Shown here: positions 17,269-27,758 of the stretch, piece after piece
Position numbering within the stretch: position 1 is the stretch's first letter
How the letters are laid out: every line of letters starts with the position of its first letter
Assembly: GCF_004337365.2 (NCBI RefSeq)
Contig: NZ_CP044016.1
Location: 1,426,001 to 1,490,000, forward strand
Source of the DNA: Rhizosphaericola mali
GTDB lineage: Bacteria; Bacteroidota; Bacteroidia; Chitinophagales; Chitinophagaceae
Direction: 5' to 3'
DNA: 64,000 bases
Notes under the pieces: generated by a model
The model's database searches: none
What the model saw: only the letters and a program-made list of their open reading frames with translations
What the model was told of the DNA's origin: nothing
Position numbers and translations under genes: made by a program

Positions 17269-19893
17269 TTATTTCTTGTGTGTATCATTTTTTACAGGAA
17301 GTATGTAAGGAATTGGTGGCTCGCTCATACCAGTACCTAAATAAAAACTAACATATGGCGGCTGATTATAAGCCGTATTCTGCCACGCCAAAGCTAAACG
17401 ATATTGTGGATCATTGACTAAACTATACAATCTATGTGAAGTAGGTATTGTAGTAGAATAAATACGTAGCTCTTTACTATCTTCAGTACGAAATACAACT
17501 TCTTCTCGCCAATCACCTAAAATATCACCACTTATACATGGTGTTGCTTTTGTTCCATTATTACTAGCACATCCATCTGCCGAGAATATTGTCTCTTCTT
17601 TGTTTGTTAAATAATTCCATTTACGAATGCTAATATCATCTAACAATTCACGGCTTAAATCTCCATCCCACCAAATAGCAAAATTCATTGACGGTTTATT
17701 ACTTGAAATTATTTGTCCATCGGAACTATACAAATTTCCTTTGGCACCCCACATTTCAAGACCTTCATGCAAAGGATCTATATCTGCAGCTAGCGCCCTT
17801 CCGATATCTTTGGTTGTTTCTGGAATACCAAAAATGAGTGCGCCTGTTTGCGCATTATTTAATCCTAGTCCATAATTTCCATTCGTTTGGGGATTTTCAT
17901 AACATTCCCATATTTTCTGATAAGTATCATTCGGCTTAAACTTGGTAATATGCATTGCATCTCCATGTTGACGCCCATTAACCCATAGTGGATTTCCATC
18001 ATGATCGATAGCACTGGAGCCATTAAATATTTCATCTTTCCCATCATTATCTACATCCGCCACCATTAATTGATGATTACCTTGATCTTCAAAATCCTTG
18101 TGGCCATTTTTAGAATCAAATATCCATTTTTGAGATAATTTACCGTTTTGAAAATCCCAAGCAACACGTACTAATCGAGTGTAATAACCTCTACCTTCTA
18201 TCAAAGAAGGATGCATGCCATCAAGATAAGCAACGCTCGCTAAATATCGATCCACTCTATTGCCATATCGATCTCCCCAACTACTGACATCGCCCCTTGC
18301 AGGCACAAATGGCTTCGTATCTAAAGCTTTACCAGTAACACCTTCAAATACAGTAAGATATTCAGGACCATCAAGTATATATCCATTAGCATTACGATAG
18401 TCCGCTGACGCATTGCCTATTACTTTACCAACACCATCAACAGTACCATCTGCTGTTTTAAAAGCCACTTCTGCTCGACCATCCCCATCAAAATCAAACA
18501 CGGAAAATTGGGTATAATGTGCTCCTGCTCTTATATTTTTGCCTAAATCTATACGCCATAACCGTGTTCCATTCAATTTGTAGGCATCAATAAATACATT
18601 ACCGGTAACCCCAGATTGGGAGTTATCTTTCGAATTAGATGGATCCCATTTTAAAACAATTTCATATTCTCCATCTCCGTCTAAATCACCCACACTAGCG
18701 TCATTGGCAGAATAAGTAATGTCAGAAGTAGCAGATATTGGTGGCTCCAGAGGTATGGATAAATAAGATTTTATAGGTGCATTTGCCAATAGTTTAAAAA
18801 TAGAAGATTGGCTTTTTGTTTGTTCGACTCCATTTAATACAGGAATGACGTAATAAGCATTCGAATAACTAAAATCTGCATTTAGATCAATAAACCATGT
18901 GCGGTCGGATAATGGAGAATCATTAATTTTTATTGCGTTTAAATTGCCCGTCTTTCGATAAATATTAAACGAAATATTTTTATCATCATATGAAAATAAT
19001 CTCCAGCTGAGAAAAACAGAATCGCTTTTTTTTCGCATTGCGATTAAACCTCTGCCTAAATTTTCTGATTGTCTTGGTTTAATGATCTTTGTCTTTTTCA
19101 AATAATGGGCTAATTCATTTCCGAATTGATTCGTCTTTGACAAAACCCGAAGCCCTTCCACCACTTTTTGAGCATTGAAATCAGCACCTGCTTTATTTGT
19201 GTGTGTATGATCTTTAGGAAAAAAATGAGCTATTTTTTCTGCACCTAAACTATCATATGTATCTGCGATAAGTGTATTTAATGCGATAAAACCTGTTTTA
19301 TTATTTTTCGACACTTGCTGCGCCCACAAAGCATAATCCGTATCATTACGTCCTACTTTACCATCCTTCCATATATTTCGAGGAATCAAACTACAAACTA
19401 TGGGAGAAGCTCCAGATTTTATAGTTTCAGTAATTATTTTTGACAAATACCAACCATATGTGTGAACGAACTCCTTATATTTCAAATCTTTGTTATAAGT
19501 GAGTATAGAGTCCGCTGCCAGCCCCTTTAATGATGCCCGACTACTACCGCTTGACAGTCCACCAAGATCATTGGTTCCAAACTGCATTAGGACAAAATCT
19601 CCTGGTTTCAATTTTTCTTTTATTTCCTCCCATCGACCTTCATTTACAAAAGACCTACTGCTACGACCACCAATAGCTTTATTTTCAATAATAATTTGAG
19701 TAGTATCAAAATAATCGTTAATTATATTGCCCCAACCCCACAAAGCATCGGAATCCGAAGCTGTCGTATTTTTTACGGTTGAATCTCCAATAATATACAA
19801 AGTCGGCTTATCATGAGGCCTGCTAAATCCAACTAATGTAATAGCTACAGCGATTCCTAAAATTTTAAAAAATGGTTTCTTTTTTAAAAACAT
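17269..19893 (-). CDS. Fusion enzyme: rhamnogalacturonan acetylesterase (CE12) + rhamnogalacturonan lyase (PL11)
   Basis: This 874-aa exported protein joins two pectin RG-I enzymes. Residues ~31-255 are an SGNH esterase of the CE12/YesT type: GDST with Ser38, NKAIGG with Gly75, GTND 106-109 and Asp228-His231 in PKDHTHTNKAG. Residues ~275-865 are a PL11 endolyase: RGLIAMRKKSDSVFLSWR opens the N-terminal beta domain, and the propeller holds calcium-type repeats DLDGDGEYEI, DFDGDGRAEV and DVDNDGKDEI. Removing acetyl groups would free the backbone for the lyase. It is the last gene of the SusC/SusD/fasciclin operon and names its probable substrate. Confidence 0.92.
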   Translation of the reverse strand: MFLKKKPFFKILGIAVAITLVGFSRPHDKPTLYIIGDSTVKNTTASDSDALWGWGNIINDYFDTTQIIIENKAIGGRSSRSFVNEGRWEEIKEKLKPGDFVLMQFGTNDLGGLSSGSSRASLKGLAADSILTYNKDLKYKEFVHTYGWYLSKIITETIKSGASPIVCSLIPRNIWKDGKVGRNDTDYALWAQQVSKNNKTGFIALNTLIADTYDSLGAEKIAHFFPKDHTHTNKAGADFNAQKVVEGLRVLSKTNQFGNELAHYLKKTKIIKPRQSENLGRGLIAMRKKSDSVFLSWRLFSYDDKNISFNIYRKTGNLNAIKINDSPLSDRTWFIDLNADFSYSNAYYVIPVLNGVEQTKSQSSIFKLLANAPIKSYLSIPLEPPISATSDITYSANDASVGDLDGDGEYEIVLKWDPSNSKDNSQSGVTGNVFIDAYKLNGTRLWRIDLGKNIRAGAHYTQFSVFDFDGDGRAEVAFKTADGTVDGVGKVIGNASADYRNANGYILDGPEYLTVFEGVTGKALDTKPFVPARGDVSSWGDRYGNRVDRYLASVAYLDGMHPSLIEGRGYYTRLVRVAWDFQNGKLSQKWIFDSKNGHKDFEDQGNHQLMVADVDNDGKDEIFNGSSAIDHDGNPLWVNGRQHGDAMHITKFKPNDTYQKIWECYENPQTNGNYGLGLNNAQTGALIFGIPETTKDIGRALAADIDPLHEGLEMWGAKGNLYSSDGQIISSNKPSMNFAIWWDGDLSRELLDDISIRKWNYLTNKEETIFSADGCASNNGTKATPCISGDILGDWREEVVFRTEDSKELRIYSTTIPTSHRLYSLVNDPQYRLALAWQNTAYNQPPYVSFYLGTGMSEPPIPYILPVKNDTHKK

Positions 19894-19916
19894 GTATTAA
19901 GTAATTTTATAAATAT

Positions 19917-21650
19917 TTACAAACTAAATGGTAAATACCAATTTTGTTCATTTAGAAGTTTCGAGCGAATAACCGAAGCATTCGCATTACCATCCCTTAA
20001 TAATCTTGCGTATATTTTATCCGCAAGATAAGAAGGATCTTTCCTTCGGCGAGCAATACGAACTAAATCTTGCCATCTATTGCCCTCAAATGCTAATTCT
20101 CGAGCAGATTCTGACATGATGGAATCTTCTAATGCCAATGGTTGTGATTGTAAACTAGTGGGATATGAAAGTAGATATGCTCTTCCACGAATTCCTGCAT
20201 TTTTATACCAAGGGGACCTAAAATAGGGCAATTCACCCGTTCTTGCATCAAAGTCAAAAGGAGCTACATCATTTGTTTGCATTAGATTTGTTTTATTCGA
20301 TTGACTTGCGTCATCATAAGCGGAGCCAATACCCCAGTTGGTCACAGCCCAAGCAATTTTAGTACGACCTGCTCTATTTGCAGCTTCTGCATAACGTAGA
20401 TGCAGTAAAGCAGCACGATATAAAAACCATTTACCGTTTTTTAATAATGGAGTAAGTGGATCGAAATAATACCCATATTTTGCTATCGCTGGCTTACCAT
20501 AAGAAGTATCAACAGAAAACACTTTTCTTGCATCGAATGGAACTCCATTTTGCTGCATTACTCCATTCCAATTGTCCAATGCAACTTGCGATGGACGAAT
20601 TAGATATTTCCCACCAGATATAGAAAACAAGTCAATGAATGGATTTTTGGGCGTAAATGATGCATTAAACGGCAAAGACCAAATCCACTCACTATTCCAT
20701 AAATCATCTATTGATCTACCAAATATAGATTTCCAACCTTGCGTCGTACTATTGATTAATGTATTATAATTCTGTGTTTGATATCTTGTATACCCTACCG
20801 AAAGATCTTCATGAGTTACCACTTCTGCATATCCAATTTTATAGTAGGAAAATACATCACCAACTCCAGTAAGAGTCGCCGTTTCCATTACTTCTCTATA
20901 AGTCGTAGCAGCTTTTATGTAATCATTATTCCATAAATATAAATCACCAAGTAATGCTTTTCTATTAATAAAAAACTTATCAGTAGGATATCCATCCAAG
21001 GTCAAAATCAAACTACTTGAGCTTGCTGAATAGGAATTTAAATCAGGTAGCGATTGCGTAAAGGAAATTAATTGTACAATAAGAGAATCTAGTCCAATCT
21101 TTGGAAATTTAGTATTATCTGATAATGAGTCTATATTGGATAACCGATCAGTGACATAAGGTATCGATCCGTATTGGATGCCTAATTGTAAATACAACCA
21201 GGATCTTAATGCGCCGATATCGGAATATCTTGCTTGATATTCTTCTAAAGTGATCCTTTTCTCTGTATACATTTTTTCAAAATGATATAAGGCATCATTA
21301 CAGTTGAGAATCACACTATAAAATGGTCGGGGATCGGCATATTTGTTACCACTTTTAACATTATGCAAAGCAATTTCGGATAAATCAGCATTTGCATTTT
21401 CGGTAATATCTGTTAAGTCTCCACGTAGTTCATTCAAGACAATATATTGTTCTGCAAGTTGTGTTAACTGACCATAAATCCCAATGACAGCGGCATCCGC
21501 ATCATGAATATCTTGATAAGCATTTTCCTCACTTAAAAGATCTTCTGGATTTACATTTAATATTTTTTTACAACCCGCAAAACAAAATAGTATAATAGAT
21601 ATTCCTATAATTATTTTCATTCTATTTCTATTTTTAGATAGTATATTCAT
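19917..21650 (-). CDS. SusD/RagB-family glycan-binding lipoprotein (pair 2)
   Basis: This 577-aa surface lipoprotein should form the lid on the SusC channel encoded just upstream (22 bases). It has the lipobox FCFAGCKK and the SusD start motif LNVNPEDLLSEENAYQDIHDADAAV, then helical TPR-like repeats (LYLQLGIQYGSIPYV). It ends with ESARELAFEGNRWQDLVRIARR, the family's C-terminal signature. A second ATG at 21620 gives the tighter signal peptide and may be the real start. It lies 23 bases before the CE12-PL11 gene, so its ligand is probably an RG-I fragment. Confidence 0.95.
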   Translation of the reverse strand: MNILSKNRNRMKIIIGISIILFCFAGCKKILNVNPEDLLSEENAYQDIHDADAAVIGIYGQLTQLAEQYIVLNELRGDLTDITENANADLSEIALHNVKSGNKYADPRPFYSVILNCNDALYHFEKMYTEKRITLEEYQARYSDIGALRSWLYLQLGIQYGSIPYVTDRLSNIDSLSDNTKFPKIGLDSLIVQLISFTQSLPDLNSYSASSSSLILTLDGYPTDKFFINRKALLGDLYLWNNDYIKAATTYREVMETATLTGVGDVFSYYKIGYAEVVTHEDLSVGYTRYQTQNYNTLINSTTQGWKSIFGRSIDDLWNSEWIWSLPFNASFTPKNPFIDLFSISGGKYLIRPSQVALDNWNGVMQQNGVPFDARKVFSVDTSYGKPAIAKYGYYFDPLTPLLKNGKWFLYRAALLHLRYAEAANRAGRTKIAWAVTNWGIGSAYDDASQSNKTNLMQTNDVAPFDFDARTGELPYFRSPWYKNAGIRGRAYLLSYPTSLQSQPLALEDSIMSESARELAFEGNRWQDLVRIARRRKDPSYLADKIYARLLRDGNANASVIRSKLLNEQNWYLPFSL

Positions 21651-21672
21651 TTTCTCCTTTTTTTAGTATTAA

Positions 21673-24600
21673 TTATAGTCCTACTTGTATACCAAAGTTG
21701 ATGGTTTTGTACAATGGATTTAGGCCTGCATCTACACCTTGTCCATATATACTTTCAGAGGCACTGAATTCGGGATCAAATCCTTTATATTTAGTCCAGG
21801 TAAATAAATTGGATGCGCTAGCATAAATATGAAATGATCTAAATTGCTTTTGAAATATATCAAGATCATATCCTAGGCTAAGTGTTCTAAGTCTTACATA
21901 GGAACCATCTTCGATCCATCTTGTAGAAAATCTATTATTGCCCGCGGGATCACCATAGGTAACTTTCGGAATGTCTGTATTTTGACCTTCAATACGCCAT
22001 CTATTTTGAAGTGTACTTAGTTGATTAGAATAGTTTAGGTTAGATTCTAATTCTTGTCTTACGTAGTTGTATATTTCATTACCTTGAGAAAACGAAAACA
22101 ATGCATTCAAACTAATTTTTTTATAGGTAAAATTTTGTGTAAAGCCACCTACCCATTTTGGATTAGGATTTCCAATAATTTTTCTATCCGCATTATCGAT
22201 TATATGATCTCCATTTAAATCTGTAAAATGAGCATCCCCTGCTTGAAAGAAATTTAAATGGCCTTTTTCATCATAGTATTGTAGGCTTGCAGCATTGGCT
22301 TCTGTCGTAGTACGAAATATACCATTTGCCTCATAGCCATAAAATGAGTTGGCAGCATACCCTACAGAGGTTATAAAGCTACCCCCTGCAAAACTATTTT
22401 CAATTGCTCCATTTGGCAAACGAAGTACCTTATTTTTATAGGAAGAAATATTTACTCCAGCATCCCATACAAATGCACTATTTAGTATTCTATATTGAAA
22501 ATCTAATGAAAAACCTCTATTAGATAACGCTCCTCGATTTTCAGCGAGATATTCAAGCCCACTAGCTGCAGGAAGAGATCGGTACGTAAGTAAATTATTT
22601 GTTCGATTATTATAGAAATCAAAGGAAATTTGTAGTTTATTATCTAATGCCGCCAAGTCTACGCCGATAGTAAACTTTCGATTTGTCTCCCATTGTAAAT
22701 GACTATTTGCAATGTTTCCTCGTACAATACCTTGATAACCTAATAAGTTTTGGGTTGTATAATATCCTTTAGAGGAATAATCTCCTATATCATCATTTCC
22801 AGCGAGACCAATACTCGAACGAATTTTTAATAAATTAATCCAGGTAATTTTTTTCCAAAATTGTTCAGATGATATAATCCATGTGGCACCGAATGAGGGT
22901 AGTACGGCAAAACTGTTACCACCTATTCGAAGTGCATTAGCAACCTGCTTTCCAAAACGGGAGGAAGCGTCCACATTTAAATTCCCTTGAAAGATATATT
23001 TTTGACGTATAGTATAGTTGAGTTGCATATAGTTGTTTATCCAATGAGCATTTCCAATTTCACCGAATACTTCACGCAAGGCGTTCGTTCCATTTCCAAC
23101 GGAAGTAAAATCATCCGTACTGGAATTATAAGAACGAATTGACATATTTTCATCTTTAAAGCGTTGGTATCTTATACCTAGCATCCATTGTAGATGTTTT
23201 TGACTAGAGTGATTGTCATAATTAATTCTAGTATCATCGTATAAGGATGAATACCGCTGTACTTGATTGCCCAATCGACTATAAGCAATAGCATTAAAAA
23301 GCGTATCACTTGCTACGCCCAGACGTGGCACAAAATATTTAGAACGGCTTTTGTCAAAGGTAATTCCAAACTGTGTTTCCAGATTCCAATGTTCGTTTAT
23401 CTGATATTGAATTTTCAAATTACCTAAAAATCTATAGTTTTTGGAATTTGTATTTCCATTTTGAAGAATAGCAAGTGGATTACCAATACCAAATGTATCT
23501 ACACCAGAAAGATTGGGAGAAACTTCCCCATTATCTCCGCGTTCATTCACCGAAACTAATGGGGATTTTAACAATGCTAACCATAATGGACTTGTTTTTA
23601 AAGTAAGTCCTTGATCAAATAGATTTTGATTATTATGTGTAAATGCAATATTAGTAGTTGCTTTTACTTTTTTTGAGATATTAAAATCTGCATTGAAGCG
23701 GGTAAAATACCTTCCCCATCCAAAATTGCCAGTATATACATCATCATTTTTCTGATATCCCAATGACAATGCATACTTAGCAATATTATCACCTCCAGCA
23801 ACACTCAAGTAAACATCTTTTCCAAAAGAAGGATGAAAAACTTGGTTTTGCCAATTCACAGAATTATGATACATATAATAATCTGAATTTTTAACTTCAT
23901 CATTCAGAAAGGATATATCATTTAAAGATTCATTATCATTTCCTTGAGATTGTACAAGATCAGCAGCATATAATCTATATTGTTTTGCATTCAGTAGAGA
24001 TAGGTTTTGTGGTTGAATATTATAGGTACCAGATACAGCAAAATTTATAGTTGTCGCTTCTTGATTCGCTTTCTTTGTATTAATGAATAAAACGCCATTC
24101 GCCGCCTTAGTTCCATAAGTTGACAATGCATCTCTTACAAGTGTCACAGACGCTATATCGCGTATATCAATGTCTTTTAAGGGATTAAAAAAATATCCCT
24201 CAATCAATTGTTGATTATTAGATGGACTATTGTAGATCACTCCATCTAATAATATCAATGGCGTATTGGTTCCATATAGCGAATTTATTCCATATAATTG
24301 AAGATTTGAACCTATACCAGGAGTTCCAGAACGTCTTACTACCTTCAAACCAGCCACTCTCCCTTGTAAATAATTATCAACGGTCTCAAATGGCAAATTC
24401 CTCGTTTCCGACATTTCTTCATTTATAACTGAAGACGCAGAATATCTATTTTTTAATCTTCCCCATGGAAAAATATGTTCATCCTCAATGGCAGAAAAAT
24501 GTGCTTCCCAAAGATTGATCACTAACTGTTGTTTACCACTCAATGCATAATCTATAGATTGATAATCTGCCGCGGCGATACTAATCGTAGCATATAAATT

Positions 24601-24813
24601 GGAAACCTTTATTTTAAAATTTCCATTAATATCCGTTATTGTTACACTTGAATCGCCAAAACTTACATTGGCACCGGCTACACTTTTATGAGAGCGTGCA
24701 CTTACTACCTGCCCAGTAACTTCAATCTTATCTTGTTGTGCTATACCATCTATAGAGAAAAGAAAAGCAACTATCAACCATGAAAGTGGTAAAAATTTAT
24801 ATATATTTTTCAT
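21673..24813 (-). CDS. SusC/RagA-family TonB-dependent outer-membrane transporter (pair 2)
   Basis: This 1046-aa protein has a signal peptide, a carboxypeptidase-like regulatory domain (~30-105, VTGQVVSARSHKSVAGANV), a plug domain (DNYLQGRVAGLKVVRRSGTPG, then DIASVTLVRDALSTYGTKAANG) and a large beta-barrel ending in FGIQVGL. The plug is shorter and more divergent than in the other two SusC proteins of the window, and a linker (~110-130) replaces the usual clear TonB box. It pairs with the adjacent SusD to import oligosaccharides, powered by TonB. Confidence 0.95.
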   Translation of the reverse strand: MKNIYKFLPLSWLIVAFLFSIDGIAQQDKIEVTGQVVSARSHKSVAGANVSFGDSSVTITDINGNFKIKVSNLYATISIAAADYQSIDYALSGKQQLVINLWEAHFSAIEDEHIFPWGRLKNRYSASSVINEEMSETRNLPFETVDNYLQGRVAGLKVVRRSGTPGIGSNLQLYGINSLYGTNTPLILLDGVIYNSPSNNQQLIEGYFFNPLKDIDIRDIASVTLVRDALSTYGTKAANGVLFINTKKANQEATTINFAVSGTYNIQPQNLSLLNAKQYRLYAADLVQSQGNDNESLNDISFLNDEVKNSDYYMYHNSVNWQNQVFHPSFGKDVYLSVAGGDNIAKYALSLGYQKNDDVYTGNFGWGRYFTRFNADFNISKKVKATTNIAFTHNNQNLFDQGLTLKTSPLWLALLKSPLVSVNERGDNGEVSPNLSGVDTFGIGNPLAILQNGNTNSKNYRFLGNLKIQYQINEHWNLETQFGITFDKSRSKYFVPRLGVASDTLFNAIAYSRLGNQVQRYSSLYDDTRINYDNHSSQKHLQWMLGIRYQRFKDENMSIRSYNSSTDDFTSVGNGTNALREVFGEIGNAHWINNYMQLNYTIRQKYIFQGNLNVDASSRFGKQVANALRIGGNSFAVLPSFGATWIISSEQFWKKITWINLLKIRSSIGLAGNDDIGDYSSKGYYTTQNLLGYQGIVRGNIANSHLQWETNRKFTIGVDLAALDNKLQISFDFYNNRTNNLLTYRSLPAASGLEYLAENRGALSNRGFSLDFQYRILNSAFVWDAGVNISSYKNKVLRLPNGAIENSFAGGSFITSVGYAANSFYGYEANGIFRTTTEANAASLQYYDEKGHLNFFQAGDAHFTDLNGDHIIDNADRKIIGNPNPKWVGGFTQNFTYKKISLNALFSFSQGNEIYNYVRQELESNLNYSNQLSTLQNRWRIEGQNTDIPKVTYGDPAGNNRFSTRWIEDGSYVRLRTLSLGYDLDIFQKQFRSFHIYASASNLFTWTKYKGFDPEFSASESIYGQGVDAGLNPLYKTINFGIQVGL

Positions 24814-24832
24814 TTTTAGTTCTATACTTTTT

Positions 24833-26242
24833 CTAATTATCTAATTCCATTTTAAGATAGTCTAAGGATATTGTACCTGCCGTATTCGCATTATCAGAAA
24901 CAATATATACATCCAATGTGCCATAATGATTTATAGTATAGTCTCCGATGTATACTTCATTATAGTTATTAGCAGAAACTGTCGTATAATTAAAATCTGT
25001 GGCATTCCAATATCCAATAGCCAAACGTTGCCGAAATGAGAGCAAACCATCGTAACCGCCAATAACTGATCTCCATGATATACGATACTTTCCTGAGTAA
25101 ACATTTGGAATTGAATAATGAACGTAAAATTGGGCTACTCCTACACCATTGATTAATAAATCTCTAAATGTAATCCCATTAGGATCTTGCTTTATTCTAT
25201 AAAATATAGCGGAAGAATGAGATAAATCAGTAAACCCAGTAGGATATTCTCCTTGAGTATAAATTGTAGGTAAAAGTGTTTTTAATGGTACCGTCCAATT
25301 ATTAAGATGATAAACAATTCCATTGCTCGCATTATATGATTTTGTTACCGCATTTTTATCAATATGAAACTTTATTCCATTTACAGCGACTATACTATCC
25401 GGAAGATTTTCCAAATTTGTATAAGCACTATCTATCGTTAAAAATTTCAAACTATGAAATGCTGCAAGATTATTCGTACTATCTTCTGTGCTTGTTTTAA
25501 AATATGGTTGTAATTGGCTCAGATTTGTCTCCCATACGCCATCGTCTAATATAAAAAATGTATAGTTGCTTTTTTCATTAGAAAGATCTCTTACTTGTTC
25601 GGTAAATTTATTCCCCGATAATAAAGGCCCAGTATAATTATATAGGGGTTTATCATTTAAAGTATCATAACCCACAACTTCCCGAATACTTGAGTCTCTA
25701 TATGTATAAGTAATGGAGTTTAAATAGTCCCTTTCTTTTATATCAGTAGTTAAAGAGTTGAGATATTCTGAGATATTCATTTTGGTTAGTATTGCCCTAG
25801 ACAATATATGCAAAAGTCCATTCTCCCCTGGAATATCCCCTTGTGATATGGGAATATATTGAAAACTATCTTTTCCTAATGTCGCGTATTTTCCATTTAA
25901 CAATTGTATCTTGTCATTATATCCAACTTGAGTATAAATTTGTCTTGATATATAATTACCGACAAATTCTCTAAGTCCAGCACTATCAGTCGGAATCTCT
26001 GAAGATATTTGTGCAATAGCATCATTACTAGGAGCCCAAACTGTATAATTTTGAGACGATTTTAATATATCAGAATACCCAGTTTTATTTATTAAGTTAG
26101 TGAATAGTGATAATTCCGTATTACTACTCAAAATCGTATATATTGATTCTGATGATGCTGGCACATTAGCATCTTCAGATTTGCGACAACTAATCAATAT
26201 TATGAGCAAAAGGATTGCTATCCGAAATAGTATTTTAGTCAT
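24833..26242 (-). CDS. Fasciclin-domain lipoprotein (third of three)
   Basis: This 469-aa lipoprotein (lipobox ILISCRK) carries a fasciclin fold at ~30-155 (YTVWAPSNDAI, then ENGLLHILSRAIL) and a second, weaker one at ~170-310 (YTFFILDDGVW, GIVYHLNNWTV). The last ~130 residues are a beta-sandwich (YSGKYRISWRSVIGGYDGLL) similar in look to the C-terminal part of the first fasciclin gene in this operon. Such domains mediate adhesion; next to SusC/SusD they are likely surface glycan-binding accessory proteins. It lies 19 bases ahead of SusC 2. No catalytic motif is seen. Confidence 0.85.
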   Translation of the reverse strand: MTKILFRIAILLLIILISCRKSEDANVPASSESIYTILSSNTELSLFTNLINKTGYSDILKSSQNYTVWAPSNDAIAQISSEIPTDSAGLREFVGNYISRQIYTQVGYNDKIQLLNGKYATLGKDSFQYIPISQGDIPGENGLLHILSRAILTKMNISEYLNSLTTDIKERDYLNSITYTYRDSSIREVVGYDTLNDKPLYNYTGPLLSGNKFTEQVRDLSNEKSNYTFFILDDGVWETNLSQLQPYFKTSTEDSTNNLAAFHSLKFLTIDSAYTNLENLPDSIVAVNGIKFHIDKNAVTKSYNASNGIVYHLNNWTVPLKTLLPTIYTQGEYPTGFTDLSHSSAIFYRIKQDPNGITFRDLLINGVGVAQFYVHYSIPNVYSGKYRISWRSVIGGYDGLLSFRQRLAIGYWNATDFNYTTVSANNYNEVYIGDYTINHYGTLDVYIVSDNANTAGTISLDYLKMELDN

Positions 26243-26256
26243 ATTCAGCGCGTATT

Positions 26257-27738
26257 TTATTTATAGAAATTGTTTTGCTCTAAATTTTTATCTACGAGCA
26301 ATTCGGCAGAATTAATCGGGAAATAATGAAAATTATAATCCTTATATTTATTAATAAGGGACTGTTGTTTATTAGCCGGAGCTGTACGAGATGCTAAGTC
26401 TATTAACAATTCTAACTTGGCATAATTATTTCTTTTTGCATTGCGCAATATGTCATACCAACGTTTACCTTCATAAGCAAACTCCCTTTTTCGTTCATTT
26501 AAAACATAATCAGAAAGTCCGTCCTTATCAGCGTCCGATGGAGACTCTTCAGTTGTAACAAGAGCATGTGCTCTATTTCGAATTTGACGAATAATTTTTA
26601 GCGTTTCGGTACCTTGTCCTACTTGAGCACATGCTTCTGCTTTCATTAATAATACATCAGCATAACGATAAACGATCCAATGTGCATAAAAACCACTAGA
26701 AGCTCTCGAGACTGAAGCATTGACACCTGTATATTTCCAAATTGCATTGTCACTACTTCGAATAGCGGCATCCATTCCGCGAATATCAACCGAATCTACA
26801 TTATCATAATCAATACCAAAGACATCGTCCATTACGGTCTCTCCAGCTTGCAATGCACGTCTAGATGTAGTAAACAGACTATAAAATCCATTTAGTTTTT
26901 GTGCATCAAATTGAAACTCGAAAATACTTTCAGAAGAATTGCCAATATAATATAGTGTATTAAACCACGTTGCATCCCCATTTACTAAGGAATACTTTCC
27001 TGAATAAATTACTTTATTGGCATATATAATTGCACTATCATATTTTTCTTCCCATAAAAAAACATCCGTTAAGGTCGCATCAATTGCATATTGTGTCAAT
27101 CTGCCTTTATTCGAGGCATTGTCACCAAAATCAGTAGGCACAGAAGTCTCTACAGATTTTAATTCTGAAGCTATAAATGCAAAAATAGTTGACTGTGTAC
27201 TTTTGGGAACAGAAGCGATGTCTTCATCTGTAGAGGTTGCTCTAAGTTTTAATGGAACATCCCCAAAACTCCTAGCTAAATAAAAATACATTAATGCGCG
27301 TAATCCTCTTATTTCGCTTATATAATTATCTAATGCAAGTTGTGTCAGTGTAGGATCATTGTCAAGTACTTTATTGGCATTATCAAGGATTACATTGCAA
27401 TTATTAATTGTGGTATAGACTTTTGCCCAAGAAGTAATACTATTGGTTGCCAAAATATCTCCATTGAGTATATTTTGCTGATCGGTAGTTGCACCCAAAC
27501 CAGCAACAACCATATCTGCTCTTAATTCTCCCCATAAAAATAGATTTGTAGCTAATGGATCATCCAAGAGAGACGCATATGCTCCTATTACAGAAGAATA
27601 CAATTGTTCTTTGGTTTTCCAATAATTTTCCTTCACAATGCCATCATTAGGCTCAAGATCCATCCATTTATTGCAAGATGACAAAAGCAATAGCCCAATA
27701 ATCGGAACTAAATATATTTGGAGTATTTTATTATTCAT
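26257..27738 (-). CDS. SusD/RagB-family lipoprotein (pair 1)
   Basis: This 493-aa lipoprotein has a lipobox within LLLSSCNKW, the start motif MDLEPNDGIVKENYWKTKEQ, and the family end NERKREFAYEGKRWYDILRNAKR. GLRALMYFYLARSFGDVPL is the conserved helix pair near residue 140. It follows its SusC partner by 20 bases and precedes the third fasciclin gene by 14. The lid-and-channel role is as for other SusD proteins; its ligand may be the same pectin polymer or a side chain. Confidence 0.96.
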   Translation of the reverse strand: MNNKILQIYLVPIIGLLLLSSCNKWMDLEPNDGIVKENYWKTKEQLYSSVIGAYASLLDDPLATNLFLWGELRADMVVAGLGATTDQQNILNGDILATNSITSWAKVYTTINNCNVILDNANKVLDNDPTLTQLALDNYISEIRGLRALMYFYLARSFGDVPLKLRATSTDEDIASVPKSTQSTIFAFIASELKSVETSVPTDFGDNASNKGRLTQYAIDATLTDVFLWEEKYDSAIIYANKVIYSGKYSLVNGDATWFNTLYYIGNSSESIFEFQFDAQKLNGFYSLFTTSRRALQAGETVMDDVFGIDYDNVDSVDIRGMDAAIRSSDNAIWKYTGVNASVSRASSGFYAHWIVYRYADVLLMKAEACAQVGQGTETLKIIRQIRNRAHALVTTEESPSDADKDGLSDYVLNERKREFAYEGKRWYDILRNAKRNNYAKLELLIDLASRTAPANKQQSLINKYKDYNFHYFPINSAELLVDKNLEQNNFYK

Positions 27739-27758
27739 ATAAATTTCTGATTTTAATA

